From: Moniliophthora roreri
Taxonomy: Eukaryota > Basidiomycota > Agaricomycetes > Agaricales > Marasmiaceae
NCBI GenBank assembly: GCA_001466705.2
Contig: LATX02000240.1
Span: 124,001 to 188,000 of the forward strand
Length of the DNA stretch: 64,000 bases
Direction of reading: 5' to 3'
Shown here: positions 11,315 through 23,304 of the stretch, in pieces
Numbering within the stretch: the stretch's first letter is position 1
Layout of the letters: each line of letters begins with the position of its first letter
Notes under the pieces: model-generated
Databases searched by the model: none
What the model saw: the letters and a program-made list of their open reading frames with translations, nothing else
What the model was told of the DNA's origin: nothing
Position numbers and translations under genes: made by a program

Positions 11315-12011
11315 GGGCTCCTAGCGGATCGGATTAGGATCGGATACGGATTCATCCGTTCGGATGGTGGTGATTGAGAGACCAATCCGCATCGGCGGAT
11401 GGTATCCGTCGGATGGTCCGATAATCCGACGGATGGGCGCTAAGCCAGCGCTTTACAATGAAACCTCCCTCCCACGGTGAAAATTTTGCTTCCCCGTCAG
11501 TATTGTCTCCTTGTTCACCTCCAATCCCTTCGGCAAGTCTCAAGCTACCCCATAGACCCTCAAGATGTGATGTCATGTTGAGAATATGATGTTTGGAGCC
11601 ACTTGGAGGGAGGGAGAACAGACAGGGCTCTCAGGTGCGGGACATTGATCTAGTTGTGCGGCATTCCAAGTTGATCCCAAGTGCCTGAATTATACCTATT
11701 TGTCGTGTACAGATTCGAGACAAGTTCATATATTGTACCCAAAACAGCTAAAGTACAAGTCAAAGGTTAGTCAGATAGACAGATAATGGCTGATATATCA
11801 CCCACTACTGCTATGAAGGTCAAAAAGGTAGTCACGGAAAGCCCCGGGCACGACTCTGGTCGACCTAACGAAGCCCAACGACAACCGTCTGCACCACGTG
11901 ATCCATCCGCCGCTCATCGTCGGATGGTGCTCGTCGAGGAGCCCATCCGCCATCCGAATCCGACCTCTCATCGCTCAGATGACGGCGGATCATCCGATCC
12001 GCTAGGAGCCC
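11315..12011. mobile_element. MITE-like element with 20-bp TIRs, TA-flanked
   Basis: The ends are exact inverted copies of GGGCTCCTAGCGGATCGGAT, each flanked by TA, which may be the target duplication. Many CGGAT/ATCCG repeats lie just inside both ends, as in subterminal transposase-binding regions. The 697-base interior has no transposase, so this is a non-autonomous element. It sits in the interval between hydrolase copies 2 and 3; its right end is about 90 bases upstream of the copy 3 start. Confidence 0.75.
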
Positions 12012-12102
12012 TACCAGTGCCAACTGCCATATCGCTTCGTAATACATACTCAGTACATACTATATATTTCGCTCGCATTGGAAATCCAAACCTCTTGTCA
12101 AC

Positions 12103-13353
12103 ATGAAGCCAGCGACAGTCTGGGAGCGTATCACCTTTATCCCTAAATCTTTACCTCTTCGTAGGTCTCTCGTTCATCTGCAATTCGTAGATTTTTTTTC
12201 TGACCAGTCATACAGCCGCAATTCTAGCTTACACGGCTCTCATATCACCATTTGTCAAGGCTTATAAGAGGAAAAAGCTCTACCGACTCATAAATGAACG
12301 CAAGACGCGCTACCTGGGGGACTACTTCAGTGTCCCCCAGTTACAATGGTTCGCTGGTCCCACCCACAAAATATACAAATCCTGGGCAGAGAGTTACAAG
12401 ATTAAGCCAGACATGGAGATTACGCCTGAGGGAGTAAAACTCTTGTGGATTGGGCAGAGAAACGCTGAGAGGGTTCTGTTCATATGTCACGGTACGTGTT
12501 CGTTCGCGGCTTGCATTCAAGAGCTCATCATTCAGATCATTTCTTGCCAGGTGGTGGCTTCATGCTCTCTGTATTTCCTTTCATGTTAACCTTTTGGTTC
12601 TACGTCCAACGTGAGTTACAAAGCAAGGGGCACAATGTTAGTGTCGTGCTCTTCGAGTACCGTAAGCGAAATACTTTTCCATAGACAAACGACATCCACT
12701 CACTTGAGTCTATAGCACTCTATCCGAATGCCTTTCCAGCCCAACTAACGGAGTTTATACACGGGCTTAGTCATGTCCTCAAACGAGTCAAACCTGCAAA
12801 CCTTCACCTCGCAGGCGACTCTGCCGGCGGCAATCTCATCCTCCAGCTCTTCAGTCACACCTTACATCCTGTACCCAATGCCAATGTCCCGTCTTCTCCT
12901 TTGGACCCAACCAGTCCCATACGTGGCGCCGCCCTTATCTCACCATGGACCTCTATGGGCGATCGTACGGATTCTCATATGCGGAATAACGACACGGATG
13001 TGCTGTCCTCAGACACCCTCATCTACTGGGGCAAGCTTTATCTCGAAAACACGTCCGAGTCGCACCTCCAGTACTTCAAGTTTAATCAGGCGCCTGAGAG
13101 GTGGTTTGAGGGCATAGGCCGGTTCGTGGACAGGGTATGGCTGTTTGTAGGAGGTGCGGAAAATCTCCAGGACGATGGTGAGGGTGTGTATGAGCGTTTG
13201 GAAAAGGTAGTGGCTGATGGTAGGCCGGAGCTCACGTATGAGCTACAAGAGGATGGTGTGCATGACGACCTTATGATTGAAATAGATGCTGGAAGCAAGG
13301 AGTTGAATGCGGTTGGGAAGAGGCTTACGGATTGGCTTGTGAATGGATTTTGA
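12103..13353 (+). CDS. Alpha/beta hydrolase (esterase/lipase type), copy 3
   Basis: Exons 12103-12160, 12216-12491, 12551-12661 and 12716-13353, 360 residues. It keeps the full apparent triad: HGGG, GDSAGG (Ser codon TCT at 12,820-12,822), the acid region ENLQDDGE and the His in DGVHDD. It is more diverged from copies 1 and 2 than they are from each other, for example VADGRPELTYELQEDG in place of VGGRPEITYELQADG. A TATATATT box near 12,060 lies about 40 bases before the ATG, only about 50 bases beyond the MITE-like element. Confidence 0.9.
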
Positions 13354-14938
13354 CAGGTTGAACGCTTCTATGTAACTTGCTCGTATCTAGCTGTATGTTT
13401 CACTTGCGTTTGTATACATTGATAATGCCCGCCGTTGCGGCTGGGGCTGTATGAAGGACGGGCTGCGGGGTCCGTCTCCATCGGGTTAATTTCCCTCTGT
13501 GACAGACGTGACATTCTCAGCCCTATGCTACCTATTCGCTTTCCTATTCGGCATTTATGGGCATTTCACCTCTGGGACCCCTGGACAGACCCTCAGGTTC
13601 CTCGTCAATATACAGAGTACAACAAAGTAAGTCTTGATCTTTCTTATCGAAACCGGGCAGCATATATTTTCCTCACAGAAGTTGCAATAAATAAGAATCA
13701 GCTATAGCTCCCTTATTGAAGGAGTCACGAAAACACTTCCCCTCTGCACGACAAGCCGCAGAAGCACTTCGCAGGCTCGGCAAACCATCTTTATCATTCG
13801 ATTCCATCCTAAAACCCTTCGATTACGTTTGGCGCTCCGACCGCTAGTGTACCTATCACCTCCGATTGCTCTAGTTAGGGGTCCAGAACTGAAGAAAGTG
13901 AAGATCATTGACTCTGAGAGTACCATCTGTTTCATACCATGGATGCCGACCACCTTCCTATAATCAAAAACCAAATTAGCCGGATCCTGGCGACCTAATT
14001 TATTCCATCCCCTATTTTTTATTTTGTCTGGCTCAAGCTTCTCAAAGTCGAACGCCCAACGCGATTTAGAGCGTCTCACGTCCTATCCATCGTATCTGAA
14101 GGAGAAAAAGTTATCCGGATTTTCGCAGGCGACTGAAAACGGCGTACCAGTCTGGTGGTCGTGACTTTGTCACCATTTGGATTCGACACATGCAGCGGGC
14201 CTTGGGAATGCTCACGACATCTCGTTCCTCGTTGAATATGAGCTAGATGATTTTTTACGCCTTAATCATCCCCTTCGTGTTGCTTTCCAGGACGAAGACT
14301 GTTGCCGTCATTTGACGCACCAAGATGGTTTCCCTATTCTCTAAAATAATCGGAATAATCGATCACGCCGTTAGGATCCTTAACAGAGCCCTGACCGATG
14401 CCCCTTTTGTGGCGCAAGCCCTTGATTCTGGTCTACTCAAGACCATCTTCAAAACACTGGCTAATTCACGGCTCTCCTCGCTGCCATTTGACAAGCGTTG
14501 ACGAAGAGTGTATCTTCTTCACGAAAGCAACGAGACAAGTCGCTATATCCACCATCCATCCATCCATCGATTCAGGAGGTTGGAAGAGCAGCTCCGGTCG
14601 CGATCTGATGTTTCCTGGGTATCATGGGAGCATGCTATGCAAGGTCCCTTAATTTTGTCACCGTCATATTGAAGGCGGCTGACTCGGAGACTGCGGCACT
14701 AGTGGAACGCACTACACGCCAGTCATACGAATCTGGTGGTTCAGGCGTCATAGTAGTGCAGTGCATCGTCCATACAGGTGATTACGGACACCCAGTTTTT
14801 CAAAGCATCACGCAGCAGCCTCGGCAACCGGATAGTAGAACATTGACCATTGAAGGAGGGGTGAGCTCGGAGGATGATTGGTATCTTTCTACATTTTTGT
14901 ATACACGAAGAGAGGCTGCTATCCGATCACAATCCCAT
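13354..14938. other. Intergenic, probable gene relic
   Basis: I cannot support an intact gene. Around 14,330-14,510 the plus strand reads in frame through a helical stretch (IIDHAVRILNRALTD, then VAQALDSGLLKTIFKTLANS) resembling basidiomycete multi-copy proteins, but it soon hits a stop and no start or splice pattern holds. Confidence 0.35.
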
Positions 14939-15175
14939 TCACGACGAGTTATCAGCAGCCCATTTCCGCAACGCCTCCTCCTTTGAAAATACCACACAAA
15001 GCGATAACCAAAATAGCGCATACGCCAACTTGTTTTCTTGAGTGAGCTTGTGCCACTCAATCTTGGCTTGCTCCGTTCTAGCACTCGGCTGATGAGCAAG
15101 CACGAATGCTACAGAAGATTGGAATACACTCACGGGCTTGGTGAATTTCTCAACATCAGTATGTACTCGAGACAT
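14939..15175 (-). CDS. Small single-TM protein, 63 residues
   Basis: Exons 15175-15134 and 15088-14939, joined across a 44-base GTGAGT..CAG intron, give a 63-residue protein. A polar N-terminus (MSRVHTDVEKFTKP) and a charged stretch (AKIEWHKLTQENK) precede one hydrophobic helix (LAYALFWLSLCVVF) and a short charged tail. The size and layout recall small accessory subunits of respiratory or ER complexes, but I do not recognise the family. It is also open without splicing (78 residues), so the intron is likely rather than proven. Confidence 0.55.
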   Translation of the reverse strand: MSRVHTDVEKFTKPVSVFQSSVAFVLAHQPSARTEQAKIEWHKLTQENKLAYALFWLSLCVVFSKEEALRKWAADNSS

Positions 15176-15728
15176 GCCTGGCCGTGCTCCTGAATTAGGC
15201 CGTCTATGTGTGCTGTTTGAGGAGACATGAACGTTTGCACTCTTTCACTAATCTGGCGCAGTGGTGGGTTGGAGCTGGGTTATGGGATAGCCAGGGAGCA
15301 AGGGTTGAATATTTAACAATCCGAAGAGCGAATACATGGCTTTCTGATTGAGATCCCCTTTGTGTCGGCGGATGAAGGTAAGTAGCGTGTGCAAGTTTTA
15401 GCGAGTTCTTTCACGTCGGAATTACCCTGAAAGCTTGAATGTTACTGCCAGGCAAATGTCACGTTTGTCGTTCAAATATGTATGCAACTATAGCACGTTC
15501 TCAGTACCATGCTCGTGGGATGGGACTGTCGGGATGAAAGATTAAGCGACCTTCAGAGCCGAGGCTGACGAAATGCGATGTTATGATGAGACCGAGGTGA
15601 AGGAAGCCTGCCCTGACGAATGAACGAGATACAGTTTCTACCAAAATACACATACTACAAACAAACCCGAGTTCAATCAAAAGAAAAACAAATGTCCTTC
15701 GCAAAAAAAGGAATACCCAAACGTCACC
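15176..15728. other. Intergenic
   Basis: Spacer between the small membrane protein start and the chitin synthase stop; nothing recognised. Confidence 0.5.
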
Positions 15729-18700
15729 TTACGTCCTCGCAAAACACCTGAACAAATTCCTCTTGAAGAAGTACCACAGGCACTGTGCACGTGAAAAGTC
15801 CAATCAACATCTCATATGGATCCAAACACGTAGAACGACTTACCCCAGTAAACCTAACCATCGCAAGTGCCAATGTCGAGTACAGGATTACATTAAAGTA
15901 CCACATCTGCTTCCTCGCTAGTTGCGCCTCTGGCGTTTCCGTCTTCTTGATATCGAAATGAAGATACCCATTTTCATCGGGCTTCATCGAATCCCAAAGC
16001 TGATTCGCAGTCAAACCATTGAGGTTTTGGATGGACACGGCTAGAGCTGCGTTGGTCAGGATCCAGAACGCTACCAATCTACAAAATCACCAAGTGAGTG
16101 TGAAGCGGGTGGGTATAGCCATAAAGGGAGACGCACCTCGTTCGGAACGTCTTATTCTGGTCATCCATTGTAGGCTTTTCGATTGTCTCCTCGATATTAA
16201 TCTTGGTTATAGCTCTCGTAACAGTCTGCTTAAACGCTTCGTCAACGTCTTCTTGAGGTTTCGTGGTATCTTCGACAACGGGTACATCGGATCCTTCCGG
16301 TTTGGAGGAAGTGAGGGAAGGCAGTGCTTCTGCTTTGTCGGATCCCTTGGTTCCCCAGGATACCTACATCGGCGAATAATGTCAGTACGAGTGTTCTTGA
16401 CGGAGATGTAGGCAGAAAACGCACATCGTGAAGGTTGCAAAACGCGTAGACATTGAGCACGTTAGTGAAACTGGGCGCCAAAAGCAGGTACTGGAAGAGG
16501 CTCGAGAACATGTGCCATGGATCGGCATAAAGGAATGAGGAGATAAAGTAGATCCCTAATCGCCACACCGCTATCAGCATACCATCGAATGAAGACATCA
16601 GGAGAATGGAAGGCTCACCAAAGGTACTCAACAAAGCCGCAACCAAACTACCCATAGAACTCGCAAAGAAAAAGTTGACATACGAAAAAGTCTTGCCTTT
16701 TTGAGCTGCAGTTTCTTTCGCAGCCTGCATATCGGCTGGAAGGTGCTAAGTCGTACGAGAGCTTAGAGAATAATAGCCATCGAAAACTTATAGTCACTCA
16801 CCGTGAACATTACGATTGTCAACCAAAAAGCGCAAACCAGCAGGTAGGCGAATAGGACGGCGTAAACCCTACAGCGTCGTCAGATATGTACTAAACCTCA
16901 AGAAGGAAGTGACACGTACCACAATGTAATCGCATACGCGGTTCTTTCACCCTTGGGCCGGTTACCCAACGCAAGGATGAACTGAAGTGCAAGGAAGGAA
17001 AGGTACAGCGCCTGGAAGAACAAAGTGGATCAATGCCGTACAGTGACAAGAGAAAAACGGGCATACCTTGAAGCCAAAATTAACCCAATGCGTTATCTCC
17101 GCCGTACCGAATATCAATATCGGGCGAGGTTCCATATTCGGCAACAGATCAATGACAATCGCGAATGTCAACCACATGTTGGCCAGAGCGAACCACGAAA
17201 AGATGAGTGAAAAGACGTTGTACTGTCCGCATCAAGTCGGCGTAAATTCAAAAGGAAGAACGAAAAATACGCACGAATCCCTGAATATGGAAAAAGAACA
17301 TTCGGAATAGCCCATGTCCACTCCTATACAGCTTGAAGAAGTTGACAAGGGCGTAGACCGAGGCGGCAAAACTACCGTTCAACCATCGACGACGCTGGCC
17401 AATCAATTCCGCAGCGCTCTCTGGAACATCGGTTTCGGCTTTAGATGGTTTGACGTAAGTGAGTGTCCATCTGGGGAACAGATGTGTTAGACAAAGAAAA
17501 AGAAGCGGAGGATGTGTACACGCCTATCACCCTGCTTAGCCACAAGCTCAAAGCATAGAATACGATCCTCTGCAAGGAACATGTTTTTCGTGAAGATATT
17601 CATGCCGTAGATACCCTTCTGGCCGAGACGGTCAGCAAGCGAGTGATCTCCGTGGAAGTACTGTTCGAGAGGCCGTCCTTGGATTGCGCGGAAGCGGTAT
17701 GCCGAGAAGGCACCAGGAAGGACAGAGACGTAGCCAAAAGAGGATTCCAAGGGCTTGTCTGCAAACGATGAATCAGCATCGATAGATCACGAAGAGGTAA
17801 ATAGTAACTCACCCAGGATATTTGACATTTTGTACTCAAAGTTCTGGGCTGCCACCAATGGATTTAAGAGTTTCTTACCGCTTTTGATCATGGCATGAAT
17901 TTCACCTGCGAGAGCTCGTTATATAGTCTGTCCGAAGAGTTGACACACTTGATACTTACCACAGCAACCTCCCAAATTGGGATTATTATAGAATGCTTCC
18001 CAGAGGTAGAAGATACTCTTATGACCTGGTTTCGTACCGGCATCGATAAGAACGCATACTTCTGGCTGTAAAGGGATTAAGACAGGCATTTTGACGAGAA
18101 GGGAGACCGACGTACGTTCAGCATCTTCCCGATAGCGTTGAACAACCACCGATGACTGTTGATCTTTTTCTGATTTTTGGCTTTGAGCACGAAAATAATT
18201 TGAACTGGAACTAGATTATTGGCGTTCGGATCGTCTTTTGAAGGCAGGACGAGTTGAGGTTTAGCGTCTACGCTAAGTTGTGTCGTGTACTGTGGCAATA
18301 TCAATGAAGGATGGAAAGAAGAAGTGTAAGAAACGGACTCGCCTCAAAGACATGCGCCACCGTTTCTCTTCCATCGACTTCCTTCTTCATGACGCCATCC
18401 TGGTAAACTCCCACAGTTGCTAATATGTCCAATACCGATTTGTCCATTGCTTCGAGACCGTCGACAATCAGTGCGACCTAATAAGAGCGGCATTAGTTCA
18501 CGAGGAAGGACCTTCGATACCAACACGCACAGTGATCTTCTGCCACGCTGGTTGACCCTCTTCAGCCTGCCGCCGCCAATACTTGGACTGTTTCGTACGG
18601 CATATATCTCGAATGTTCAACATGACGCCATGAAGCGTTCGAGCATATAGCGTTTTGTCTTCGTTGTAGGAAGTGACTGCGATGAGCAGTTCGGTCTGAC

Positions 18701-19268
18701 GTCCGTACATAGAGGCACGAAGCGAGTATCCCGCAGCCTGGGAGAATTCGTCCGGATCGCATGTCGCTGCAGTATATCGCATATGGCTAATGGCGTGCAG
18801 GTTAATCTTGAGTAAACACCTCGAGCTCGCTGAGGGTACTTACCTAAACTCGGTCTTTCCCCCTGTACCATTCAGATACTTTGGTTCCACTGCGTTTAGG
18901 ATTGGCGTTGGTACGGGGTACTCTGCGATAAAGTTGCCCTGGGTAAGCTTGACCTTGCGCGTAACGCCCCTCTTGATTGTTTGGCGACGAATCCACGCCG
19001 ACTCGACGCCCGACTCGGTGGAATGAACCAAAGCGTTACGTTCTCGATGGCTCATGTATTGCGCTGGATCGCCAAATGTGTTGGGATCAACGGGATAACG
19101 ATGGGTTAAAGGTTGCTTCTCGACCTCGTCGTCGCTGTCGTAGGCATTCTGATGATGGGCGAGATTCTGGGAACTGGCGAACGGGTCCGAGATGCTTGGG
19201 CGTGGTTGAGCTTGATATGGATCTTCATATGAGATGTGTGGAGAGGAGAGAGGATGGTGCGACATCAT
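15729..19268 (-). CDS. Chitin synthase (division 1, class I-III type)
   Basis: Sixteen exons (19268-18844, 18786-18531, 18477-18343, 18289-18116, 18065-17960, 17905-17813, 17758-17524, 17470-17275, 17222-17067, 17011-16920, 16868-16802, 16745-16619, 16555-16425, 16363-16137, 16078-15844, 15782-15729) give 902 residues, normal for the class. The enzyme polymerises UDP-GlcNAc into chitin at the plasma membrane. The N-terminal 150 residues are hydrophilic, followed by the chitin synthase N domain ([11 protein letters not shown]). Core glycosyltransferase motifs are [22 protein letters not shown] and QRRRWLNG. About seven membrane helices follow. A cytosolic loop near residues 715-785 holds an acidic, Ser/Thr-rich patch. 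Two introns, starting at 18342 and 17523, use GC donors; GT alternatives break the frame. Confidence 0.96.
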
Positions 19269-19817
19269 GAAGTCTATCGTAGTAGGAAGGTGAAGGAAGT
19301 AGGGAAGCAAGAGAAACGCGTACTGCCACTTGCAGTGTGACTTTTTGAACCGTTCATTTTGTCTCAGACTCGGCCTTGAATCACCGCCCGCAAACGTACG
19401 CGTTCAAAGTCTGACAGACCCCTAGTCTGTGTCTGTGTAGCTTGAGCTTGAGCATTTCATCTTCACCATATGACAGAAAAAAAGTTAACATACTGTCGAC
19501 ATACCGACGACCGTCACATAATTTCTTGATGATGATCTGCAGCTGGAGAACACCGAGCACCTTCGCGGATCAGATAGTTTTTGGTGTCATCCGGTCGAGT
19601 ATTGTAAACGTCTCTTGCGCTGAATAGATACGATTCGATCGACCGTTATACGATCTGGTACGGAGACCTTTCCAATTTGTCGCGCAGAAGTGACCTAGGA
19701 TGCTGGGAGGTACTGGAATTTGTTCGAGGGGATTTGGCTCAGTGTAAACGTAAACCTGATGTCCCAGTGGACCTCGCGTGACTCGATGATCATAATGTAG
19801 TGCAACCTTGCAATGTA
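19269..19817. other. Intergenic upstream of chitin synthase
   Basis: Presumed promoter region of the chitin synthase gene; no gene recognised. Confidence 0.5.
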
Positions 19818-19899
19818 ACACCGTTGGTGAAGTGGTTATCATGCTTGCCTTCCATTTGTGATCCAGCAAGCGGCTCGGGTTCGATTCCCGAACGGTGTA
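19818..19899 (+). tRNA. tRNA-Gly(UCC) with 10-nt intron, second copy
   Basis: Same structure as the gene at 6.3 kb: ACACCGT/ACGGTGT acceptor stem, discriminator A, CTTGC/GCAAG anticodon stem and GGGTTCGATTCCC T arm. The loop CTTCCA is followed by intron TTTGTGATCC and A, giving anticodon UCC. The two genes differ only inside the intron (TTTG versus TTGG), so the mature tRNAs should be identical. Confidence 0.9.
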
Positions 19900-20449
19900 T
19901 TGCGCTTCCAACAGATGTGAACCTTTTGTTCCCGGTTCTTGGAATAGACATTTCGAGCTTTCGAGCTGACTCCGGTCTTGAGTGAGAAAGAGTAAATTCA
20001 CGACGGGTGAACTGACAGCCTACGATTGCTGTTGGAACCTGGATTGATGATAGAGCATCATTTGGGCTGTATTCAGATATTCATCACCGGAGAGTATGGT
20101 ATTTTGTGCTCCAGACTAGGTCGACTCTATTTGGCATTGAAGAATCTTACAGGAACGTCTATATCGGCAGCTGGTAGGCCCAGTGGCTTTTGGGCACGTA
20201 AATTGCCTAAACTTGAAATTGCTCCAATATGCATGGACGAAACGACGAAACAAGTCACCTTTAGGACAGCAACGAATATAGTGGCTAGGTAGGTGTGTAG
20301 GGGCTAGACAACGAGAAATATGTGCCGAAGCAATAGTTATCACTCCGTACGTGTTCATGCATGGACATTGAATAGAAGTGCATACCAGGAGTACCGTGTA
20401 TGCCATCAATAGAATACAAACTTTTGAATTCTTCCCTATTTCCATAGAA
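19900..20449. other. Intergenic
   Basis: No gene supported. It may contain the decayed last exon of the UbiA relic that follows on the minus strand. Confidence 0.4.
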
Positions 20450-21560
20450 CTAAGCGCATCATTAGATTGCCTGAATCTGATGTGTGATGAGTGTAGGACC
20501 TGGGCAAAAAATTATGTACTAGATCACTAACGCCACACACCATGTAAAATCTAAGGGAAACCTTATCTTCATGCTCTATTCGCTGAAATAAATTCCGGAA
20601 AGCCAGGTAAAACCCGAGGACCATGAAGCAAGTCAACATAATCCCATCCAATTGCCAAAACAATCCCAAGTCAACCGACCAGGCAGCCAAGAGGCCGAAC
20701 CTTGGATAACGACTGGCGACTGGTTGAAAGAATGTAGGTAGTGTTACTCGGCCTTGCATACGGTCTCCTACTTCGTCCCAGAAATCCGTGAGTTTGAGTA
20801 GAGCCACGCAAAGGACAGTGACAAGTAAAAAGATTAACCTGTATATGTATCGCAGTCTAGATCAAGGTACGCTAATGAACGGCACGACTTGATGATGCCC
20901 AAGTAGTCGCGTATCACGGTCAGCTTCCCATTGGAGAAGGACTTGGAGGAGCAGAGAACAAGCCTTCGCATGATATATGAGCAGTACCAACATTTCACGA
21001 AACAATACCAATCGCGTTCGAAAAACTCCTCGAATACCTTAAGACAACTGATTTAGATCAAACGTAAGACGGATACAGCCTGAATTCATTATAAAGACGA
21101 ACGCCAGAGTCATTGAGATATCCGCATGAAAAACTCCACACAGCCAAGAGAGATAAACGCATATTGGAACGAGTGTCCAGCGGAGCGCACGGGTAGATTC
21201 CACGCTAATCGAACCAGAAGGGATGGGTCGGTACGGCTTGTTAACCGAATCTTCTTCAATGCTATACATTTGATTTGCAGCGCAGAATTGCAAAAGGAAC
21301 AGCCAGGTCCATGCCAGTCGACGTAATGTAGTCTGTGAAGACTTGAGAAACAAGAGGGAGCCAAGGGGCTGTAGCATGTCTACAAAAACAATCAGTGAAT
21401 GTAGATCCCGAGCAGGTTGCATTGGAGCTCATCACAGGTATAATTACAGCCTTGTGGTCCGACTTGCTGAAGGCGTGGGTTATGCAGAGTACCGATCGAA
21501 CATCCTTTGTGCATTATTCACAATATGTACCAAGATCTCTGGGAGTAACGACCTAGAGGG
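20450..21560 (-). pseudogene. UbiA-type prenyltransferase/terpene cyclase relic
   Basis: Clearly homologous to the gene at 3.3 kb and in the same exon order. It has AFSKSD near 21,490, the first Asp-rich motif (NQMYSIEEDSVNKPYRPIP near 21,250), a decayed middle exon, the second-motif equivalent DFWDEVGDRMQGRVTLP and the helix FGLLAAWSVDLGLFWQL. There are several defects. One base is missing in FVF-YNEF near 21,090; a stop replaces the Trp of the IVSW segment; the middle exon is shortened; and the second motif has Trp where the 3.3 kb copy has Arg. Confidence 0.85.
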
Positions 21561-23227
21561 GAAGTGAGGTGAAATGAGAGATAACGGTCGAATGCTGTTA
21601 TAAAAAACCTCGCCGGTGCCAGTGGTCGAACTATCGCTTTTTAATTCGACTTGTAGGAGACATGGGTTCTTCAGAACATCGATTCCAGAATTCGAGGTTT
21701 GTCACAGGTTATGAGGAAGCTATGGGCTAGAGGTGTCGAGGTGCAGACGCCTTTCCCTGGGCCAAGATAGACATGAAATCAATAATACCGCATTTCCGCC
21801 GGAACTAGCTTGATTCATTAAAGCAGAACGGGAGAAGAGATGAGATGCGGCTGCTATCGTGTCGGCTTATAGTCGTGCGTTGAACTGTAAGCGCCGAGGT
21901 CGTGTCGATTCAGGCCCCAAAAGAGAGATGGCTGATCAGCAGTTATGAGTTCGACGGGAAGTGACGAAAGCGCTGGGTCTAGTGCGTTCTCAGATGTCCT
22001 ATTTCCAAAAGTTCTGGCAACGTTGGAGAACAAGTGCTAGGCAGTCTGTCCAACTGTACCACCCGTCAACACCAATTCAATCTCAGAATCCTCATGTTTG
22101 CGTAGACATCTTCTCGATCTTCTGAGTCAAGAATATTCGTCTCATCATTGATCTACAGTGTGCTCCACAAAGCCGACCATGATGAGATAGCGGATACTCC
22201 AGGGGTTCGTGGGATTCAGCGAGTTACTGAGAGAAACGGGCATGTGAGAGAGATCCGGGCGCTTGCAGACCCGCAGCGTCAACGGCATGCCGTCACACTT
22301 GCATTCTGACTGAGGGCAAGAGTCACGACAGAGGCCGTGTATAGATTCCGCTTGGTTGTTGAGACCAGGTGGTCTTAGAGCGAAGCCAAGGGTTCTTTGA
22401 AAAGTTCGGGAACCCCAAAGCTAATATCAAGGCTCGACTTCTCAGGCTGCCACGATCTGGTGATCAACTGTCGAACGGGATCGTGAAACGGCAGAGGCAG
22501 AGGTCAATGGGTACCACTCGAATCTGATTAGCAGAAGCTGACATGCTTCGCATGTCGTAAGGATCGAGTGGTACCCATCGACTGATCCCTCGAAACGGCA
22601 AGGATCCAAGGTACATATCCACGAGGCTTACCATACGAACGGGAACTTTGTAAAGCTTATAACCAGGACAAATCATCTCCATTGACAAATGTCAAAGAGC
22701 ACGCCACGTACATCACTCTAGCTTCCAGCGTACCTGGCCCTTTGCTGCTTAAAGTCCTCATATGAAAAGGGATATTTATTTTCTGTCGAAATCAATCAAT
22801 CTCACCAAGTATCAAATATCAAGTCGTACCTTGCTGATCAAATTGGTCCAGGAGCCTGTAGTTGGAGGTTCTGTAGTCGTTTTCGGTCTTGCAGTCTAAA
22901 AGAATCACGTTTAGGTTGTGGAGCGCGCAATTACGGATTTCAGCACGCAGGTAGTCAATTGATATATTATGAGGCGAGGCGCCTTCTAAATTCTTGCATG
23001 ATGCTCGCTTGTGAGCCAATTGCTCCATCCATTCGCGAATTGGACGATTGGTTTTGCAGAAGACGGCAATTGCGGTTGCTAGATGAGGGAAGACGGCAAA
23101 ATTGGTCCGTTGTCAAGGCAGCCAACTGTATGGACACTTGTTTGGCTCGGCTATAAAGTTCCAGAAAAGGCAATTTTACATGTCCTTGCGAAACTTCGAA
23201 GGCGAATTGCTCGACTCGGCCAGAGGG
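21561..23227. other. Intergenic, no gene recognised
   Basis: About 1.7 kb with only short frames. It contains the nested palindrome at 22,507-22,578. From about 23,150 it becomes similar to the promoters of PY-motif copies 1 and 2. Confidence 0.45.
22507..22578. repeat. Nested palindrome (15-bp arms, inner hairpin)
   Basis: ATGGGTACCACTCGA at 22,507-22,521 is matched exactly by its reverse complement at 22,564-22,578. Inside lies a second hairpin, GACATG-cttcg-CATGTC. No gene overlaps it. Confidence 0.8.
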
Positions 23228-23235
23228 TATATAAA
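23228..23235 (+). promoter_or_regulatory. TATA box of PY-motif gene copy 3
   Basis: TATATAAA lies 70 bases upstream of the ATG at 23,305. The equivalent site of copies 1 and 2 reads TACATAAA, and the sequence around the box (GCGAATTGCTCGACTC upstream, CTTTGA downstream) is conserved among all three promoters. Confidence 0.7.
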
Positions 23236-23304
23236 CCCTTTGACATCAACCACCATGACCCCAGCTCGACGCACTTTGAACGCTTTGACTATCCATTTTC
23301 TGCA

